NCBI RefSeq assembly: GCF_000426225.1
Contig: NZ_AUEY01000004.1
Location: 62,001-126,000, forward strand
Source of the DNA: Desulforegula conservatrix Mb1Pa
GTDB lineage: Bacteria > Desulfobacterota > Desulfobacteria > Desulfobacterales > Desulforegulaceae
DNA: 64,000 bases
Direction: 5' to 3'
The number at the start of each line of letters is the position of its first letter. Position 1 is the first letter of the stretch. The notes beneath the pieces are model-generated. The model had not been told where the DNA came from, did no database searches, and saw only the letters and a list, made by a program, of their open reading frames with translations. The position numbers and the translations under genes were made by a program. Below, piece after piece: positions 1-9,130 of the stretch.

Positions 1-552
1 GTTGCCCCAAATGGCATGATCCTGAGATCAAAGGCTGATACTGCGATTGACTTCCCCCAGCAGATCCAGGCCGGAGTAAGGATATATCCGCTTAAAACCG
101 TTGCTTTCGAGGCAGACATTCTCTGGACAGAATGGTCAGTTACAAATGCTTATCACCTTTCTTTCAGCCCGGCCATTATTGGAATGATCCCTGAAATTTC
201 ATATCCAAGAAAATGGGAAGATAAATTCCAGCTCAAATTCGGTACAGAATGGCAGATTATTGAAAAAGTTACGCTTCGATGCGGATATACATATGATCCC
301 TCACCCATACCTGATGAAACTTTTGATTTTGTATGGCCAGACGCAGACCGCCATGTTTATGGGATCGGCGCGGGAATAGATCTGGAAGGAGTTACGGTCG
401 ACATTGCAGGAACATACGTGACATCAGACGGAGACAGAATAATAAAAGGCGAAAGCCAGAATCTGAACAGCTCATATAAAAGCCTCCCAGTCAGCATGAA
501 AGCTGGTGGTGATATGAAAGGAATCGGCCTGACCCTTACCTGGAAATACTGA
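1..552 (+). CDS. FadL/OmpP1-type outer-membrane transport protein, C-terminal part
   Basis: The frame is open from the left edge of the window, so only the last 183 residues are visible. They read as amphipathic beta strands alternating with short turns (for example WTEWSV, FGTEWQI, CGYTYD) and end in an aromatic residue (WKY), typical of outer-membrane barrels. The pattern of an RYGYTYDPSPIPDET-like stretch followed by a final set of strands matches the C-terminus of the FadL/OmpP1/TodX family, which imports long-chain fatty acids or other hydrophobic compounds. Two acyl-CoA dehydrogenases and an acyl-ACP thioesterase elsewhere in the window fit a fatty-acid-using cell, but they are not in the same operon. 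The substrate cannot be told. A MITE-like repeat follows at once. Confidence 0.75.
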   Translation, partial: VAPNGMILRSKADTAIDFPQQIQAGVRIYPLKTVAFEADILWTEWSVTNAYHLSFSPAIIGMIPEISYPRKWEDKFQLKFGTEWQIIEKVTLRCGYTYDPSPIPDETFDFVWPDADRHVYGIGAGIDLEGVTVDIAGTYVTSDGDRIIKGESQNLNSSYKSLPVSMKAGGDMKGIGLTLTWKY

Positions 553-577
553 TCAATAATTCCAATTTTGATGCCTT

Positions 578-704
578 CACAAAAAGTCAAAAAATGGCAT
601 CGGCGTCATGCCGGACTTGATCCAGCATCCAATATTTTCAGTTATTCATGGATTCCGGCCCGCGCCGGAATGACGGGAATCTGACTTTTGACGACCTTGT
701 AAAT
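578..704. repeat. MITE-like repeat, copy A
   Basis: A non-coding element of about 125 bp. It holds GTCATGCCGGACTTGATCC and GGATTCCGG...CCGGAATGAC segments, bounded by AAAAAGTCAAAAA on the left and TGACTTTTGACGACC on the right, which are roughly inverted. Related copies lie at 24171-24305, 32420-32545 and 58525-58650. This resembles small non-autonomous palindromic elements common in Desulfobacterota genomes. No coding capacity was seen. Confidence 0.75.
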
Positions 705-752
705 GTTCAAAAAAGATAACGTAAAAGTCGTTTGCCATTTCTCTATAAGCAG

Positions 753-1673
753 CTATTTTCTGCCATCGCTATTATTATTCTCAGTTAAAGACTCTTTCAA
801 AAAATGTGCTGAATACGCTTTCCTGAATCTATCAAGACTGCCTTTATCAAGCCATTTTTCAAAGATATCCCGATATTCATCGGTATTTCTTCTCTCTTTC
901 AGGATTCTTTCAATCTCGGTCATCACTCCCCTGCCCCATTCATTTTTGGGGCATGCAGCATAGCCCATTGTGTATTCCATGTTTTCCCTGATTGGTATAT
1001 TGATTACAGAGTCACCGACATCCATTTTTTTATGTATATACCCGGCCTCAAGAGGAGATCCAAGTATGAAATCGATGCGGCCTGCAAGAAGCATCCTTAA
1101 CAGCCCGGAATAAATATCAGCGCCTGACCTTGCATAAACAAGAGAGCTGCCTTCATTTCTCTTCAGAATATTGTCCAGGGGTTTTCCATAAGACCTGTCT
1201 GCGGCGATACCCACCCTCAATTTTTTCTTTTCAAGAAGTTCAGCCAGGGAACAATTATCATGATCAGGGAAGTCATCTTTCCTGTCAGCTTTTATGGTTA
1301 TACCAACAGGCGGCACAATGTCCGTAGGAATCGATGAAAAAAGGGCCTCAGCCTCCCGTTCGCTTGTCCTGAACAGAGCTGCGTGGCAAACATGCTCCCC
1401 GTTTCGCATCATATACATCAGCCTTGAAAGATTTATAACCCGGTGCTCATGGTCATACTGGGGCATATTTTTCTGAAGAAGCAGTGTTATTTCATCGACA
1501 ACCCCTTTGCCTTTGTCGCTTCCTTCAAGAATATAAAAGGGCGGAGCATCGACATCAACCCAGATTATTTTATCTTTTGCAAAAGCTGACGACGCAAAAG
1601 TCAGCATAAACATGGCAAAAGCAGCTATCGTCAATATTTTTTCTTTCGATATCATGAACCTGATTAAAAGCAC
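753..1673 (-). CDS. Periplasmic solute-binding protein, SBP family 3 / TIGR02285-like
   Basis: A 306-residue protein with a clear signal peptide (hydrophobic ILTIAAFAMFMLTFASSAFA, cleavage after AFA). The mature part starts IIWVDVDAPPFYI and continues with GVVDEI, the layout of type-3 periplasmic amino-acid-binding folds, and is closest in pattern to the TIGR02285 group. No permease or ATPase is adjacent, so it could be an orphan sensor-type binding protein rather than part of an ABC importer. The listed start is GTG; an internal ATG six codons on (first base 1655) gives a shorter, more usual signal peptide. It lies 23 bases after the RND pump gene on the same strand, so co-transcription is possible. 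The ligand is unknown. Confidence 0.7.
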   Translation of the reverse strand: MLLIRFMISKEKILTIAAFAMFMLTFASSAFAKDKIIWVDVDAPPFYILEGSDKGKGVVDEITLLLQKNMPQYDHEHRVINLSRLMYMMRNGEHVCHAALFRTSEREAEALFSSIPTDIVPPVGITIKADRKDDFPDHDNCSLAELLEKKKLRVGIAADRSYGKPLDNILKRNEGSSLVYARSGADIYSGLLRMLLAGRIDFILGSPLEAGYIHKKMDVGDSVINIPIRENMEYTMGYAACPKNEWGRGVMTEIERILKERRNTDEYRDIFEKWLDKGSLDRFRKAYSAHFLKESLTENNNSDGRK

Positions 1674-1696
1674 GCCCTTGAATCCTTACTTAAATA

Positions 1697-4600
1697 TCAT
1701 CTTTTTTTCATATACATTGCCTTTACCTTTTCCTGAACCTTTTCAAGATAAATGTAAATGACAGGCGTAATATAAAGGGTCAGAAACTGCGAAACGACCA
1801 GTCCTCCTACAACAGCGAGTCCAAGCGGACGTCTTGCTTCAGCTCCCGCTCCGATTCCAAGAGCTATAGGAAGCGTTCCCATGAGAGCAGCCATGGTCGT
1901 CATCATTATAGGTCTGAATCTCATGATGCAGCCTTCAAATATGGAATCTTCGGCATTCTTGCCTTCGTTTCTCTGGGCCGAGATCGCAAAGTCTATCATC
2001 ATGATGGCGTTTTTCTTTACTATGCCCACAAGCATTATTATTCCCACAAAGGCATAGATGCTCAGATCGACCTTGAAAACAAGCAGGGTAAGAAGAGCGC
2101 CGACACCAGCCGATGGAAGGCCGGAAAGAATTGTAATGGGGTGAATAAAGCTCTCGTAAAGAATTCCGAGAACTATATAAATAACGAATATGGCCATGAA
2201 AAGAAGCATAAACATTCCTTTCATGGACTCCTGGAATTGCTGGGCCGTACCCTGGAACGCCGTGCTTATGCCTTCAGGCACCTTCAGTTCATCAACCGCG
2301 CCTTCAATCTCTTTCACTGCCTGGCCAAGACCACTTCCAGGCTTTAGGTTGAAAGCGATTGTAACAGAAGGGAGCTGTCCGCTGTGGTTTACGGTAAGAG
2401 GCCCAACCTGCTGCTTTATCGAGGCCACTGTCTCAAGAGGGACAAGGCTTCCTGTTGAGGATCGTACATAGAGTTTTGATATGGAAGCAGGATCAGCCTG
2501 ATATTCAGGGTTGAACTCCATTATTACCTGATACTGGTTGGACGGCGAATAAATCGTCGAAATCTGCCTCGATCCAAACGCGCTGTACAGGGTGTTTTCA
2601 ATCTGTCTTGCTGAAATCCCCAATGATCCGGCTTTTTTACGGTCTATATCCACCAATATCTGAGGACTCGTTATCTGGAGATCTGTGCTCACATCCTGAA
2701 GCGAAGGAAGATCACGCATTGCTTTCTCTATTTTCGGAGCCCAGGCAAAAAGCTCGTTCATGTCCGAATCCTGGAGAGTATATTGATAAAGCCCTTTGCT
2801 TGAACGGCCTCCAATGCGTATTGCAGGCGGATTCTGGAGAAAGACCTTGATGCCTGGCACGGCAGCCAGCTTTGGTCTTAGTCTCTGGAGAATTTCATCC
2901 GCGCTGTCTTTCCTCTCGGACCTTGGCTTTAATTTTAGCAGAACCATGCCTGAATTTGAGGTCATTCTTGATCCGCTTGGCCCGACATTGGACATGACGT
3001 GCTCGACTCCAGGATCTTTCTGTATAATTTCGGCTATCTTTTTCTGATGCTCCTTCATGGATTCAAATGAAGCGCCTTCGATCGCTTCAGTAAAACCATA
3101 AAGCTGGCCTACGTCCTGACTAGGAATAAAGTCCTTGGGAGTTATTCTGAAAAGCCAGACTGTGATGAAAATGAGGGCTATGGACATGATAAGCGTGCTG
3201 AATTTGTGGCGTATAACCAATTTCAGGCTCGATTCATAGGCTCCGAGCATAATATCGAATCCGCGTTCAAAAAGCCTGAACATGCGGCCATGTTTTTCTT
3301 CTCCTTCATGATGACTCTTGTGATGTTTGACAAACCTGCTTGAAAGCATTGGGGAAAGCGAAAGGGATACAAATCCTGAAACAAGTATGGCAACACTTAT
3401 TGTTACGGCAAATTCTTTTAACAGGCGGCCAATCAACCCGCCCATGAAAAGAAGGGGGATGAACACGGCGGCAAGGGATATTGTCATGGAAATGATGGTG
3501 AACCCGATTTCCTTTGATCCTTCAAGTGAGGCCCTTAATCGTCCCTTTCCCATTTCCATATGCCTGACTATGTTTTCAAGCATAACAATGGCGTCGTCCA
3601 CGACAAATCCCACGGAAAGAGTGAGGGCCATCATTGAAAGGTTGTCCATACTGTAACCCATGAGCTGCATGACGGCAAATGTTCCTACAATTGAAAGCGG
3701 AAGCGCAAGGGCTGGAACAAGTGTGGCAGATACGTTTCTCAAAAAAACGAATATTACCAGAATAACGAGAACCATGCTTAGATATAGGGTAAAATTTACA
3801 TCTTCTATGGAATCCTTGATGGATTCAGAACGGTCGTAAAGAACCTTTAGGTCAACGTTTCCCGGAATCTGGGCCTTGAAGGAAGGAATAAGTTTTTTAA
3901 TGGCATCTGCGACAGCAACCGTATTTGTACCCGGCTGCCTCTGGACCGCAAGAACTATCGCCCTGTCACCGTCCATCCAGCTTGCGACCTTGTCGTTTTC
4001 AACACTTTCTATGATGCTGGCGACCTGTTTCAAATATACTGGTGAGCCGTTTTTATAACTCACAATCACGGATTTGTAGTCATCTGCCTTTAATAACTGA
4101 CCAGAAGCTTTTATGGTAAGCGCCCTGCTTTTCCCGGAAAAAGTTCCGGTGGGCAGATTCACGTTATTATCAGATACAGCCTTGCTGACATCCTCAAGAG
4201 CTATCCCTGCCGCGTTCAGCTTGTCAGGATCGACCTGAACCCTGACAGCCCTCTTCTGGGAACCGTAAATCTGAACCTGGGCAACCCCGTTTATCATGGA
4301 AATGCGCTGGGCAAGCATGGTATCAGCAAATTCATTGACCTCAGAAAGAGGAAGCACAGTGGAACTTAAGGCAAGATATATTATCGGCTGATCAGCAGGA
4401 TTTACTTTTCTGAAAGAAGGAGGCGTCGGCATTTCAGCAGGAAGAAGTCTGAGAGTCTTTGAGATTGCTGTCTGAACGTCCTGGGCCGCTGAATCAAGAT
4501 CCCTTTCCAGAGAAAACTGAAGCGTAATCTGGGTAATCCCAAGAGCGCTGCTGGATGACATGGAATCCAAACCTGATATGGTTGTAAATTCCCTTTCAAG

Positions 4601-4798
4601 CGGAGTCGCGACAGATGACGCCATTGTCTCAGGGCTTGAACCTGGAAGATTTGCGGAAACTTGGATGGTCGGAAAGTCAACATTGGGAAGTTCGCTAACT
4701 GGGAGCAGCCTGTAGGCCATTATCCCGAAGATGAGTATCGCCATCATGACCAGCGTAGTCATGACAGGCCTTTTTATAAAAAGTTCAGGAATGTTCAT
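1697..4798 (-). CDS. RND efflux transporter permease, HAE1 family
   Basis: The inner-membrane pump of a tripartite drug or small-molecule efflux system driven by proton import. It begins MNIPELFIKRPVMTTLVMMA, the standard opening of the family, and is 1033 residues long, the usual size, with the duplicated 6+6 helix layout and two large periplasmic loops. The conserved GFVVDDAIVMLENI motif in TM4 lies near residue 400 with its proton-relay aspartates, and GIVKKNAIMMIDFA near residue 930 carries the partner lysine. The open frame continues 15 codons further upstream, but those codons come from a dispersed repeat; the ATG at 4798 has GGAGG nine bases ahead. The adaptor gene lies upstream. No TolC-type outer-membrane gene is in the window. 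MdtB/MdtC-like in pattern; the substrate is unknown. Confidence 0.92.
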   Translation of the reverse strand: MNIPELFIKRPVMTTLVMMAILIFGIMAYRLLPVSELPNVDFPTIQVSANLPGSSPETMASSVATPLEREFTTISGLDSMSSSSALGITQITLQFSLERDLDSAAQDVQTAISKTLRLLPAEMPTPPSFRKVNPADQPIIYLALSSTVLPLSEVNEFADTMLAQRISMINGVAQVQIYGSQKRAVRVQVDPDKLNAAGIALEDVSKAVSDNNVNLPTGTFSGKSRALTIKASGQLLKADDYKSVIVSYKNGSPVYLKQVASIIESVENDKVASWMDGDRAIVLAVQRQPGTNTVAVADAIKKLIPSFKAQIPGNVDLKVLYDRSESIKDSIEDVNFTLYLSMVLVILVIFVFLRNVSATLVPALALPLSIVGTFAVMQLMGYSMDNLSMMALTLSVGFVVDDAIVMLENIVRHMEMGKGRLRASLEGSKEIGFTIISMTISLAAVFIPLLFMGGLIGRLLKEFAVTISVAILVSGFVSLSLSPMLSSRFVKHHKSHHEGEEKHGRMFRLFERGFDIMLGAYESSLKLVIRHKFSTLIMSIALIFITVWLFRITPKDFIPSQDVGQLYGFTEAIEGASFESMKEHQKKIAEIIQKDPGVEHVMSNVGPSGSRMTSNSGMVLLKLKPRSERKDSADEILQRLRPKLAAVPGIKVFLQNPPAIRIGGRSSKGLYQYTLQDSDMNELFAWAPKIEKAMRDLPSLQDVSTDLQITSPQILVDIDRKKAGSLGISARQIENTLYSAFGSRQISTIYSPSNQYQVIMEFNPEYQADPASISKLYVRSSTGSLVPLETVASIKQQVGPLTVNHSGQLPSVTIAFNLKPGSGLGQAVKEIEGAVDELKVPEGISTAFQGTAQQFQESMKGMFMLLFMAIFVIYIVLGILYESFIHPITILSGLPSAGVGALLTLLVFKVDLSIYAFVGIIMLVGIVKKNAIMMIDFAISAQRNEGKNAEDSIFEGCIMRFRPIMMTTMAALMGTLPIALGIGAGAEARRPLGLAVVGGLVVSQFLTLYITPVIYIYLEKVQEKVKAMYMKKR

Positions 4799-4804
4799 TA
4801 AAAA

Positions 4805-4858
4805 ACGCCTCCGGCGGGTCGCTTTTTGAAAAAAGCTCCGCAAAAACTTTATGATTAT
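4805..4858 (+). repeat. Dispersed about 50-bp repeat, copy a (supplies RBS of the RND gene)
   Basis: A full-length copy of the window's most frequent repeat: GCCTCCGGCGGGTCGC, then TTTTTGAAAAAAGC, then TCCGCAAAAACTTTATGATT. The middle part can fold into a GCTTTTT/AAAAAGC hairpin. On the minus strand its edge reads GCCGGAGGC, and this GGAGG (4808-4812) sits nine bases before the ATG of the RND pump gene. Confidence 0.85.
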
Positions 4859-4969
4859 GGCACATGCTTAAAAAATGAGATTGTCATTGCTTTCGGAATC
4901 TTGGTTTTTATGATCAGCCAACCGCACTGAGAATAATGCATTGCAATGAAAATCAATGGTCAAAAATTC

Positions 4970-6190
4970 TCATTTGGGTTTATCAGCCTCAGGCTTTTTC
5001 TTTCCGTCGTCTTTCTTGTCAGATGCTTCTTTAGCGTCCGCAATCTTTACCTTGGCGCCCGGAGCAATTTTCATCTGTCCATCTGTCACAACCTTTTCAC
5101 CGGCTGTCACTCCTTCATTGATGACAGTCTCGCCATTTATAGTCGAGCCTGGTTTTACAATTCTGAAATCAACGGTTTCATCCTCTTTGACCACAAGAAC
5201 ATATTCGCCTTTCTGGCCTGAAAGAATCGCCTGGGAAGGGACTGTAACAGCACCGCTTTTTATTCCAAGTCCAAGTGTGATATTTACGAACTGGCCAGGC
5301 CAAAGCCCTGCGTCTTCATTCGGGAAAGAGGCCTTCATCTGAATTGTGCCAGTTGCAACATCCACAGAGTTTTCAATAAAAGCGAGGCTGCCCTTTACCG
5401 GTTTAATATCTTTTGAAGACACCCGACCAGACATCTGATCAGACAATTGGGCTGTCACCTCAAGTTTTTTCTCGGCCATCAGCTTTCTGATTTCTGTTAG
5501 ATTCTTTTCAGGCACTGAAAAAACAGCATAAATAGGTTTGATCTGGTTAATGGTCACAAGCGGCCTGTCATTATCATTTGCCTTGACTATATTGCCCTTG
5601 CTGACCTTGAGACTGCCTGTAACTCCAGGAACCGGAGCCTTTATGGAGCAATATGAAACCCTGAGCTTTGCCGCGTCGATCATGGATTCGTCTGATTTTA
5701 TACTGGCTTCAAGGGAGGCAGCATTTGCTGAAAGATTATCATATTGTTCCTCGGTAATACCTTTTCTCAAAACAGAAGCATAACGCTCAAGCTGTTTTTT
5801 TGTATTAACAAGCTGGGCCTTGTTCTTGGCAAGACTTGCCTCGGCCTGCCTGAGCTGAGCCTCGTACATCCTCGCGTCAATGCCAAAAAGAGGATCTCCG
5901 GCCTTTACTTCCTGGCCCTCCTTAAAATAAACAGACGCTATTTCTCCCTCAACCTGGGATTTGATGCTTACAGTCGATAAAGCCTGAATATTCCCGACAG
6001 CAGTTATCTGAACAGGCACATCTTTTGTCAAAGCTTCAGCAACAACAACAGGAGCCGCACCCTTTTTCCCGGCGCCGTCTTTTCCACCCGCCGAATCAGA
6101 TCCTTTTTTGCAGCCTTGGACAAACCCAAGGGAAAGCATAAGAAAAATGGACAGGATCAATATGTTACGATTCTTTTTGCAGATGGGCAT
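4970..6190 (-). CDS. RND efflux periplasmic adaptor subunit (membrane fusion protein)
   Basis: A 406-residue adaptor that bridges the inner-membrane RND pump and an outer-membrane channel. The N-terminus has a hydrophobic segment ending in FVQGC followed by a KKGSDSAGGKDGAGKK linker, which suggests a lipoprotein anchored through the Cys at residue 27. Next comes the barrel-sandwich half (VSIKSQVEGEIASVYFKEGQEVKAGDPLF), a helical hairpin (about 110-185), the second half-motif (SIKAPVPGVTGSLKVSKGNIV) and beta-barrel and membrane-proximal domains. The last 25 residues are unusually Lys/Asp-rich. It lies upstream of the pump gene with a 171-base gap holding a dispersed repeat. The MdtA/AcrA family is clear; the exported compound is not. 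Confidence 0.9.
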   Translation of the reverse strand: MPICKKNRNILILSIFLMLSLGFVQGCKKGSDSAGGKDGAGKKGAAPVVVAEALTKDVPVQITAVGNIQALSTVSIKSQVEGEIASVYFKEGQEVKAGDPLFGIDARMYEAQLRQAEASLAKNKAQLVNTKKQLERYASVLRKGITEEQYDNLSANAASLEASIKSDESMIDAAKLRVSYCSIKAPVPGVTGSLKVSKGNIVKANDNDRPLVTINQIKPIYAVFSVPEKNLTEIRKLMAEKKLEVTAQLSDQMSGRVSSKDIKPVKGSLAFIENSVDVATGTIQMKASFPNEDAGLWPGQFVNITLGLGIKSGAVTVPSQAILSGQKGEYVLVVKEDETVDFRIVKPGSTINGETVINEGVTAGEKVVTDGQMKIAPGAKVKIADAKEASDKKDDGKKKPEADKPK

Positions 6191-6378
6191 TAAGTCCTCC
6201 TGAAATTCAATGAAGCAGTATTTAAATGAGCCATTGTTTCATCATGGTTCATAGTGTTTTATTGACAGAGAATATCAATATTATGAGTTTTAAAAAAAAG
6301 CAGTCAAAAAATGAAATCGGGGAATAATTTTCGAATGAAGTTAAAAATATTTGAAAATTTAGGGGGTTTGATTCTTTT

Positions 6379-6813
6379 TCAAAGCCTGCTGAAACCTTCA
6401 AGTGTAAGAGCTATGAATAAATAGCGAAGAAATTTACCTGTAAGCATGAAAACAGATACGGTCATTGGATTAGCCCTTGCAAGTCCTAGGGCAAAGGCAA
6501 TTATATCCCCGACAAAAGGAGTCCAGCACCAGATCGCAAACCAGGTTCCTTTATCAACGACCTTTTTTCTCCATTTTTCTGCCTTCACAGGATCAATTCT
6601 GAGGATTTTTGAGGCTCTTTCCCATTTGCCGAAATATCCGAGGGCAAAGGTTGTAAGTCCGCCGAACCAGTTGCCGATTGTAGCAGTAGCAACAAGGGAA
6701 GAAGCATCACCGCCGGATGCAAGCATATATGTAAAAAGGGGTTCACTCCCGATGGGAATTACTGTGGCTGCGCCAAAACTGAGTAAAAACAGACTGAAAT
6801 ATTCCAGAAGCAT
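6379..6813 (-). CDS. YqaA-family inner-membrane protein (SNARE-associated/VTT fold)
   Basis: A 144-residue integral membrane protein. The opening with FGAATVIPIGSEPLFTYML and the later GTWFAIWCWTPFVGDIIAFALGLARAN match the short YqaA branch of the DedA/VTT superfamily, proposed to act in lipid or ion homeostasis of the inner membrane. Its ATG directly follows the TAA of the acyl-ACP thioesterase gene (CTC TAA ATG), so translation is probably coupled. Family membership is well supported by sequence pattern; a role beside the thioesterase is only a guess from coupling. Confidence 0.75.
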   Translation of the reverse strand: MLLEYFSLFLLSFGAATVIPIGSEPLFTYMLASGGDASSLVATATIGNWFGGLTTFALGYFGKWERASKILRIDPVKAEKWRKKVVDKGTWFAIWCWTPFVGDIIAFALGLARANPMTVSVFMLTGKFLRYLFIALTLEGFSRL

Positions 6814-7653
6814 TTAGAGTGATGCCCGATCGATAGCCTCGTTAATGCTCTGGTTAATGCTCCGGTCAAATGCTCCGACAGGCTTTGAAGTAAGCGAGCA
6901 TCTGATCTCGGCTTTCAAAATATCCTGGGCCGTATCAGGAGAAAAAATTCCGCAGATAAAACTCTCGTCCTGTCCATTATTCCTTCTTTTCATGCTGCAA
7001 TCAAGGCTGTTACCCATATACGCAGACTTCATAAAAACAGCATCAATATTTTTAATCCAAGTTTCAGTAATATCAGAAGGCAGGGATTCAATGAGCCACT
7101 TGATAAAAACGGCATTATTGGCATGCCTGTTATAATCAAGATCCCATGCATGGACTTCAAATCTCGTTTTATTAATGACTCCTGAACCATTTCCTGATTC
7201 AGGTTCGAATTCTGGTGCTGGCAATTCAGGAATCTCGAAGTCTATTGGAGGCCCGGAAGGAAGTTCAGGAGGAAGATTCTTTCCAAGCCGAACTGGCTGC
7301 CCAGAGTCAATTTTCACAAGTATCCAGGCACTCTTTGCAAAGGCATAAACCTGACCTGAGCTTCCTGTAACCTCATAGGATCTAAGCTCGTAAAGATTCT
7401 TAAAAGGGAATCTCCATGTTCTTATCCTAAGTTCCTCATTCCACACAGGCAAGCTTTTAATTTCAAGACTATATGCTCTGACAACCCAGGTCAGGCCCTT
7501 TTCAGCCATGTGCAGGGCAGATACACCTTCATTAAAAGCATGGACACTGGCCGCATCCTGAAACAGATTGAAAAACATCCAGGGCCGCAGAAAACCTGAC
7601 ACACCAGCGTCGGAATACCTGACCCTGTATTTCTGTTCAAAAAATTCCGACAT
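6814..7653 (-). CDS. Acyl-ACP thioesterase, FatA/FatB-like
   Basis: A 279-residue double hot-dog thioesterase that releases fatty acids from acyl carrier protein. It begins MSEFFEQKYRVRYSDAGVSG and has FFNLFQDAASVHA in the first half, as in bacterial acyl-ACP thioesterases. The second half contains VHAWDLDYNRHANNAVFIKW, matching the family's catalytic Asp/Asn-His motif. A low-complexity tail (DRSINQSINEAIDRASL) ends the protein. It is the first gene of a two-gene unit with the YqaA-like gene, and the two are directly adjacent. The preferred chain length cannot be read from sequence. Confidence in the family is high. Confidence 0.85.
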   Translation of the reverse strand: MSEFFEQKYRVRYSDAGVSGFLRPWMFFNLFQDAASVHAFNEGVSALHMAEKGLTWVVRAYSLEIKSLPVWNEELRIRTWRFPFKNLYELRSYEVTGSSGQVYAFAKSAWILVKIDSGQPVRLGKNLPPELPSGPPIDFEIPELPAPEFEPESGNGSGVINKTRFEVHAWDLDYNRHANNAVFIKWLIESLPSDITETWIKNIDAVFMKSAYMGNSLDCSMKRRNNGQDESFICGIFSPDTAQDILKAEIRCSLTSKPVGAFDRSINQSINEAIDRASL

Positions 7654-7731
7654 ATTTTAACAGTTCTCGCTAAAAATTATGAAATCAATCCTTGAAAAAC
7701 TCAAACACAAGGGCCAAAGCTATAGATTGTT

Positions 7732-7759
7732 GGTGCGCAAGCCTTACGGCTTGAGCACC
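7732..7759. repeat. Palindromic hairpin in intergenic DNA
   Basis: GGTGCGCAAGCC, loop TTAC, then GGCTTGAGCACC: a 12-bp stem with one mismatch, followed by CTACGG. The theme of GGTGCG and CACCCTAC resembles the longer palindrome at 57295-57371. It lies between the thioesterase and vWA genes, both on the minus strand, and could act as a transcript-end structure, although no T-run follows on either strand. Confidence 0.6.
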
Positions 7760-7820
7760 CTACGGTCAGATGATTTTAAAATGAATATTTTTGAATTATG
7801 ATTTCTAACTTTAAACACAA

Positions 7821-7872
7821 ATCATAAAGTTTTTGCGAAGCTTTTTTCAAAAAGCGACCCGCCGGAGGCATC
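7821..7872 (-). repeat. Dispersed about 50-bp repeat, copy b
   Basis: The reverse orientation of the element at 4805-4858: ATCATAAAGTTTTTGCG, then AAGCTTTTTTCAAAAAGC, then GACCCGCCGGAGGC. It is nearly identical to copies a and j over its full length. Intergenic, downstream of the vWA gene that ends at 7911. Confidence 0.85.
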
Positions 7873-7910
7873 CTGATTAATTCCTCGTCCTTCAAAATTC
7901 ATAAATAGTA

Positions 7911-9104
7911 TCAATTTTTCCTCATAAGCTCAGCAACAGCTTTTTCGAGTCCGTCAAGTGACAGCTCGAACATGGGGAATATTCTTGAAATAACGGCGAC
8001 GGTGTGGGTGTAACCCCACATATATGGAGAAGTCGGATTCAGCCATATTGAATGCCTGAATGTGTCTGATATGAATTTCAGACGCTCGATGCTGGCCTTG
8101 CCACTTCTGTCCTGGATATGAATGGCACCTCCCGGAGACATAAGCTCATAGGGCGCCATGCTTGCGTCACCAAGGATTATCACCCTTGTCTCAGGATCCA
8201 TTCTTGAAAATGTATCAAGGGCCACGGGCTTCTTATATCTGGCAGGATCTTCCCACACCTTGTCATATATGGTGTTGTGGAAGAAATAGGTCTTTATTTC
8301 CTTGAACTGGGATCTGGCATAATCAAAAAGCGTCTGAACAACGTCGACATAAGGATCCATGGACCATCCGCCATTGTCTATCATGAGAACCACTTTGAGC
8401 CTGTCCCTGAGGCTTCTGTCAAATATGATCTCGATTTCCCCGGCATTCTTCATGGTGTGATATATGGTCTTGTCCACATTCACCTTATCCATGGGGCCGT
8501 GGGGAACCATATTTCTAAGGCGTTTCATGGCCTCGCCCATCATGGCCTGGGTTAGCGGCCCTTCAGTTGAATAATCCTTGTAGCGCCTCTCTCCGGCCAC
8601 CTTGACAGCTGATTTGTTACGGGAAACTCCGCCGACCCTCATACCGCCAGGATGATAGCCCGAGTGACCAACAGGAGACGTTCCGCCAGTTCCAATCCAT
8701 CTGTTTCCGCCATCATGGCGTTCAGCCTGATCTTTCAGCCTTTCCTTGAAATACTCTATCAATTCGTCTGGGCTCAGCTTGGAAAGCTTTTCAGGATCAA
8801 TTCCGAGTGCGTCCGCAATGTCTTTGGGATTTTTGAGCCACTCATCGAGGAGGGATTTTACAATCTCATCAAGCTCAATTCCTTTTATATCAGGAAGCTC
8901 TGCTCCTTCGAAATGACTCGCAAAAACCTGGTCATAGATATCGAAATATCTTTCGCTCTTTACAAGTACGGCCCTGGCTGTTGTGTAAAAATCATCCATG
9001 GAATTGACAAGCCCCATTCCAAGCGCTTTCTGAAGAGTCAGAAAAGCAGTCGGAGTCACAGGCACGCCGAGTTCTTTAAGTGTGTAGAAAAATTGTACGA
9101 ACAT
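7911..9104 (-). CDS. vWA-domain protein, CoxE-like, partner of MoxR ATPase
   Basis: A 397-residue cytoplasmic protein. The N-terminal half is helical (FFYTLKELGVPVTPTAFLTL), typical of CoxE/YehP-like vWA proteins, followed by a Gly-rich stretch (about 150-175) and a C-terminal vWA domain from about residue 235. The metal site reads LMIDNGGWSM in place of the classic DxSxS, so Mg binding may be altered; this variant is seen in MoxR-linked vWA proteins. It follows the MoxR gene after 26 bases on the same strand. Such pairs act as chaperones that insert cofactors or remodel target complexes. The target is not evident here. Confidence 0.82.
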   Translation of the reverse strand: MFVQFFYTLKELGVPVTPTAFLTLQKALGMGLVNSMDDFYTTARAVLVKSERYFDIYDQVFASHFEGAELPDIKGIELDEIVKSLLDEWLKNPKDIADALGIDPEKLSKLSPDELIEYFKERLKDQAERHDGGNRWIGTGGTSPVGHSGYHPGGMRVGGVSRNKSAVKVAGERRYKDYSTEGPLTQAMMGEAMKRLRNMVPHGPMDKVNVDKTIYHTMKNAGEIEIIFDRSLRDRLKVVLMIDNGGWSMDPYVDVVQTLFDYARSQFKEIKTYFFHNTIYDKVWEDPARYKKPVALDTFSRMDPETRVIILGDASMAPYELMSPGGAIHIQDRSGKASIERLKFISDTFRHSIWLNPTSPYMWGYTHTVAVISRIFPMFELSLDGLEKAVAELMRKN

Positions 9105-9130
9105 ATCTTATGCCTTTTATCAGGCTGAAA

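Noticed and set aside
703-963. 86-codon plus-strand frame near the left end
   Set aside because: It is antisense to the 3' end of the solute-binding protein gene and shows no protein pattern of its own.
4799-4843. 15 extra N-terminal codons of the RND pump frame
   Set aside because: They translate the dispersed repeat and lie before the family's standard MNIPELFIKRP start, which has its own GGAGG.
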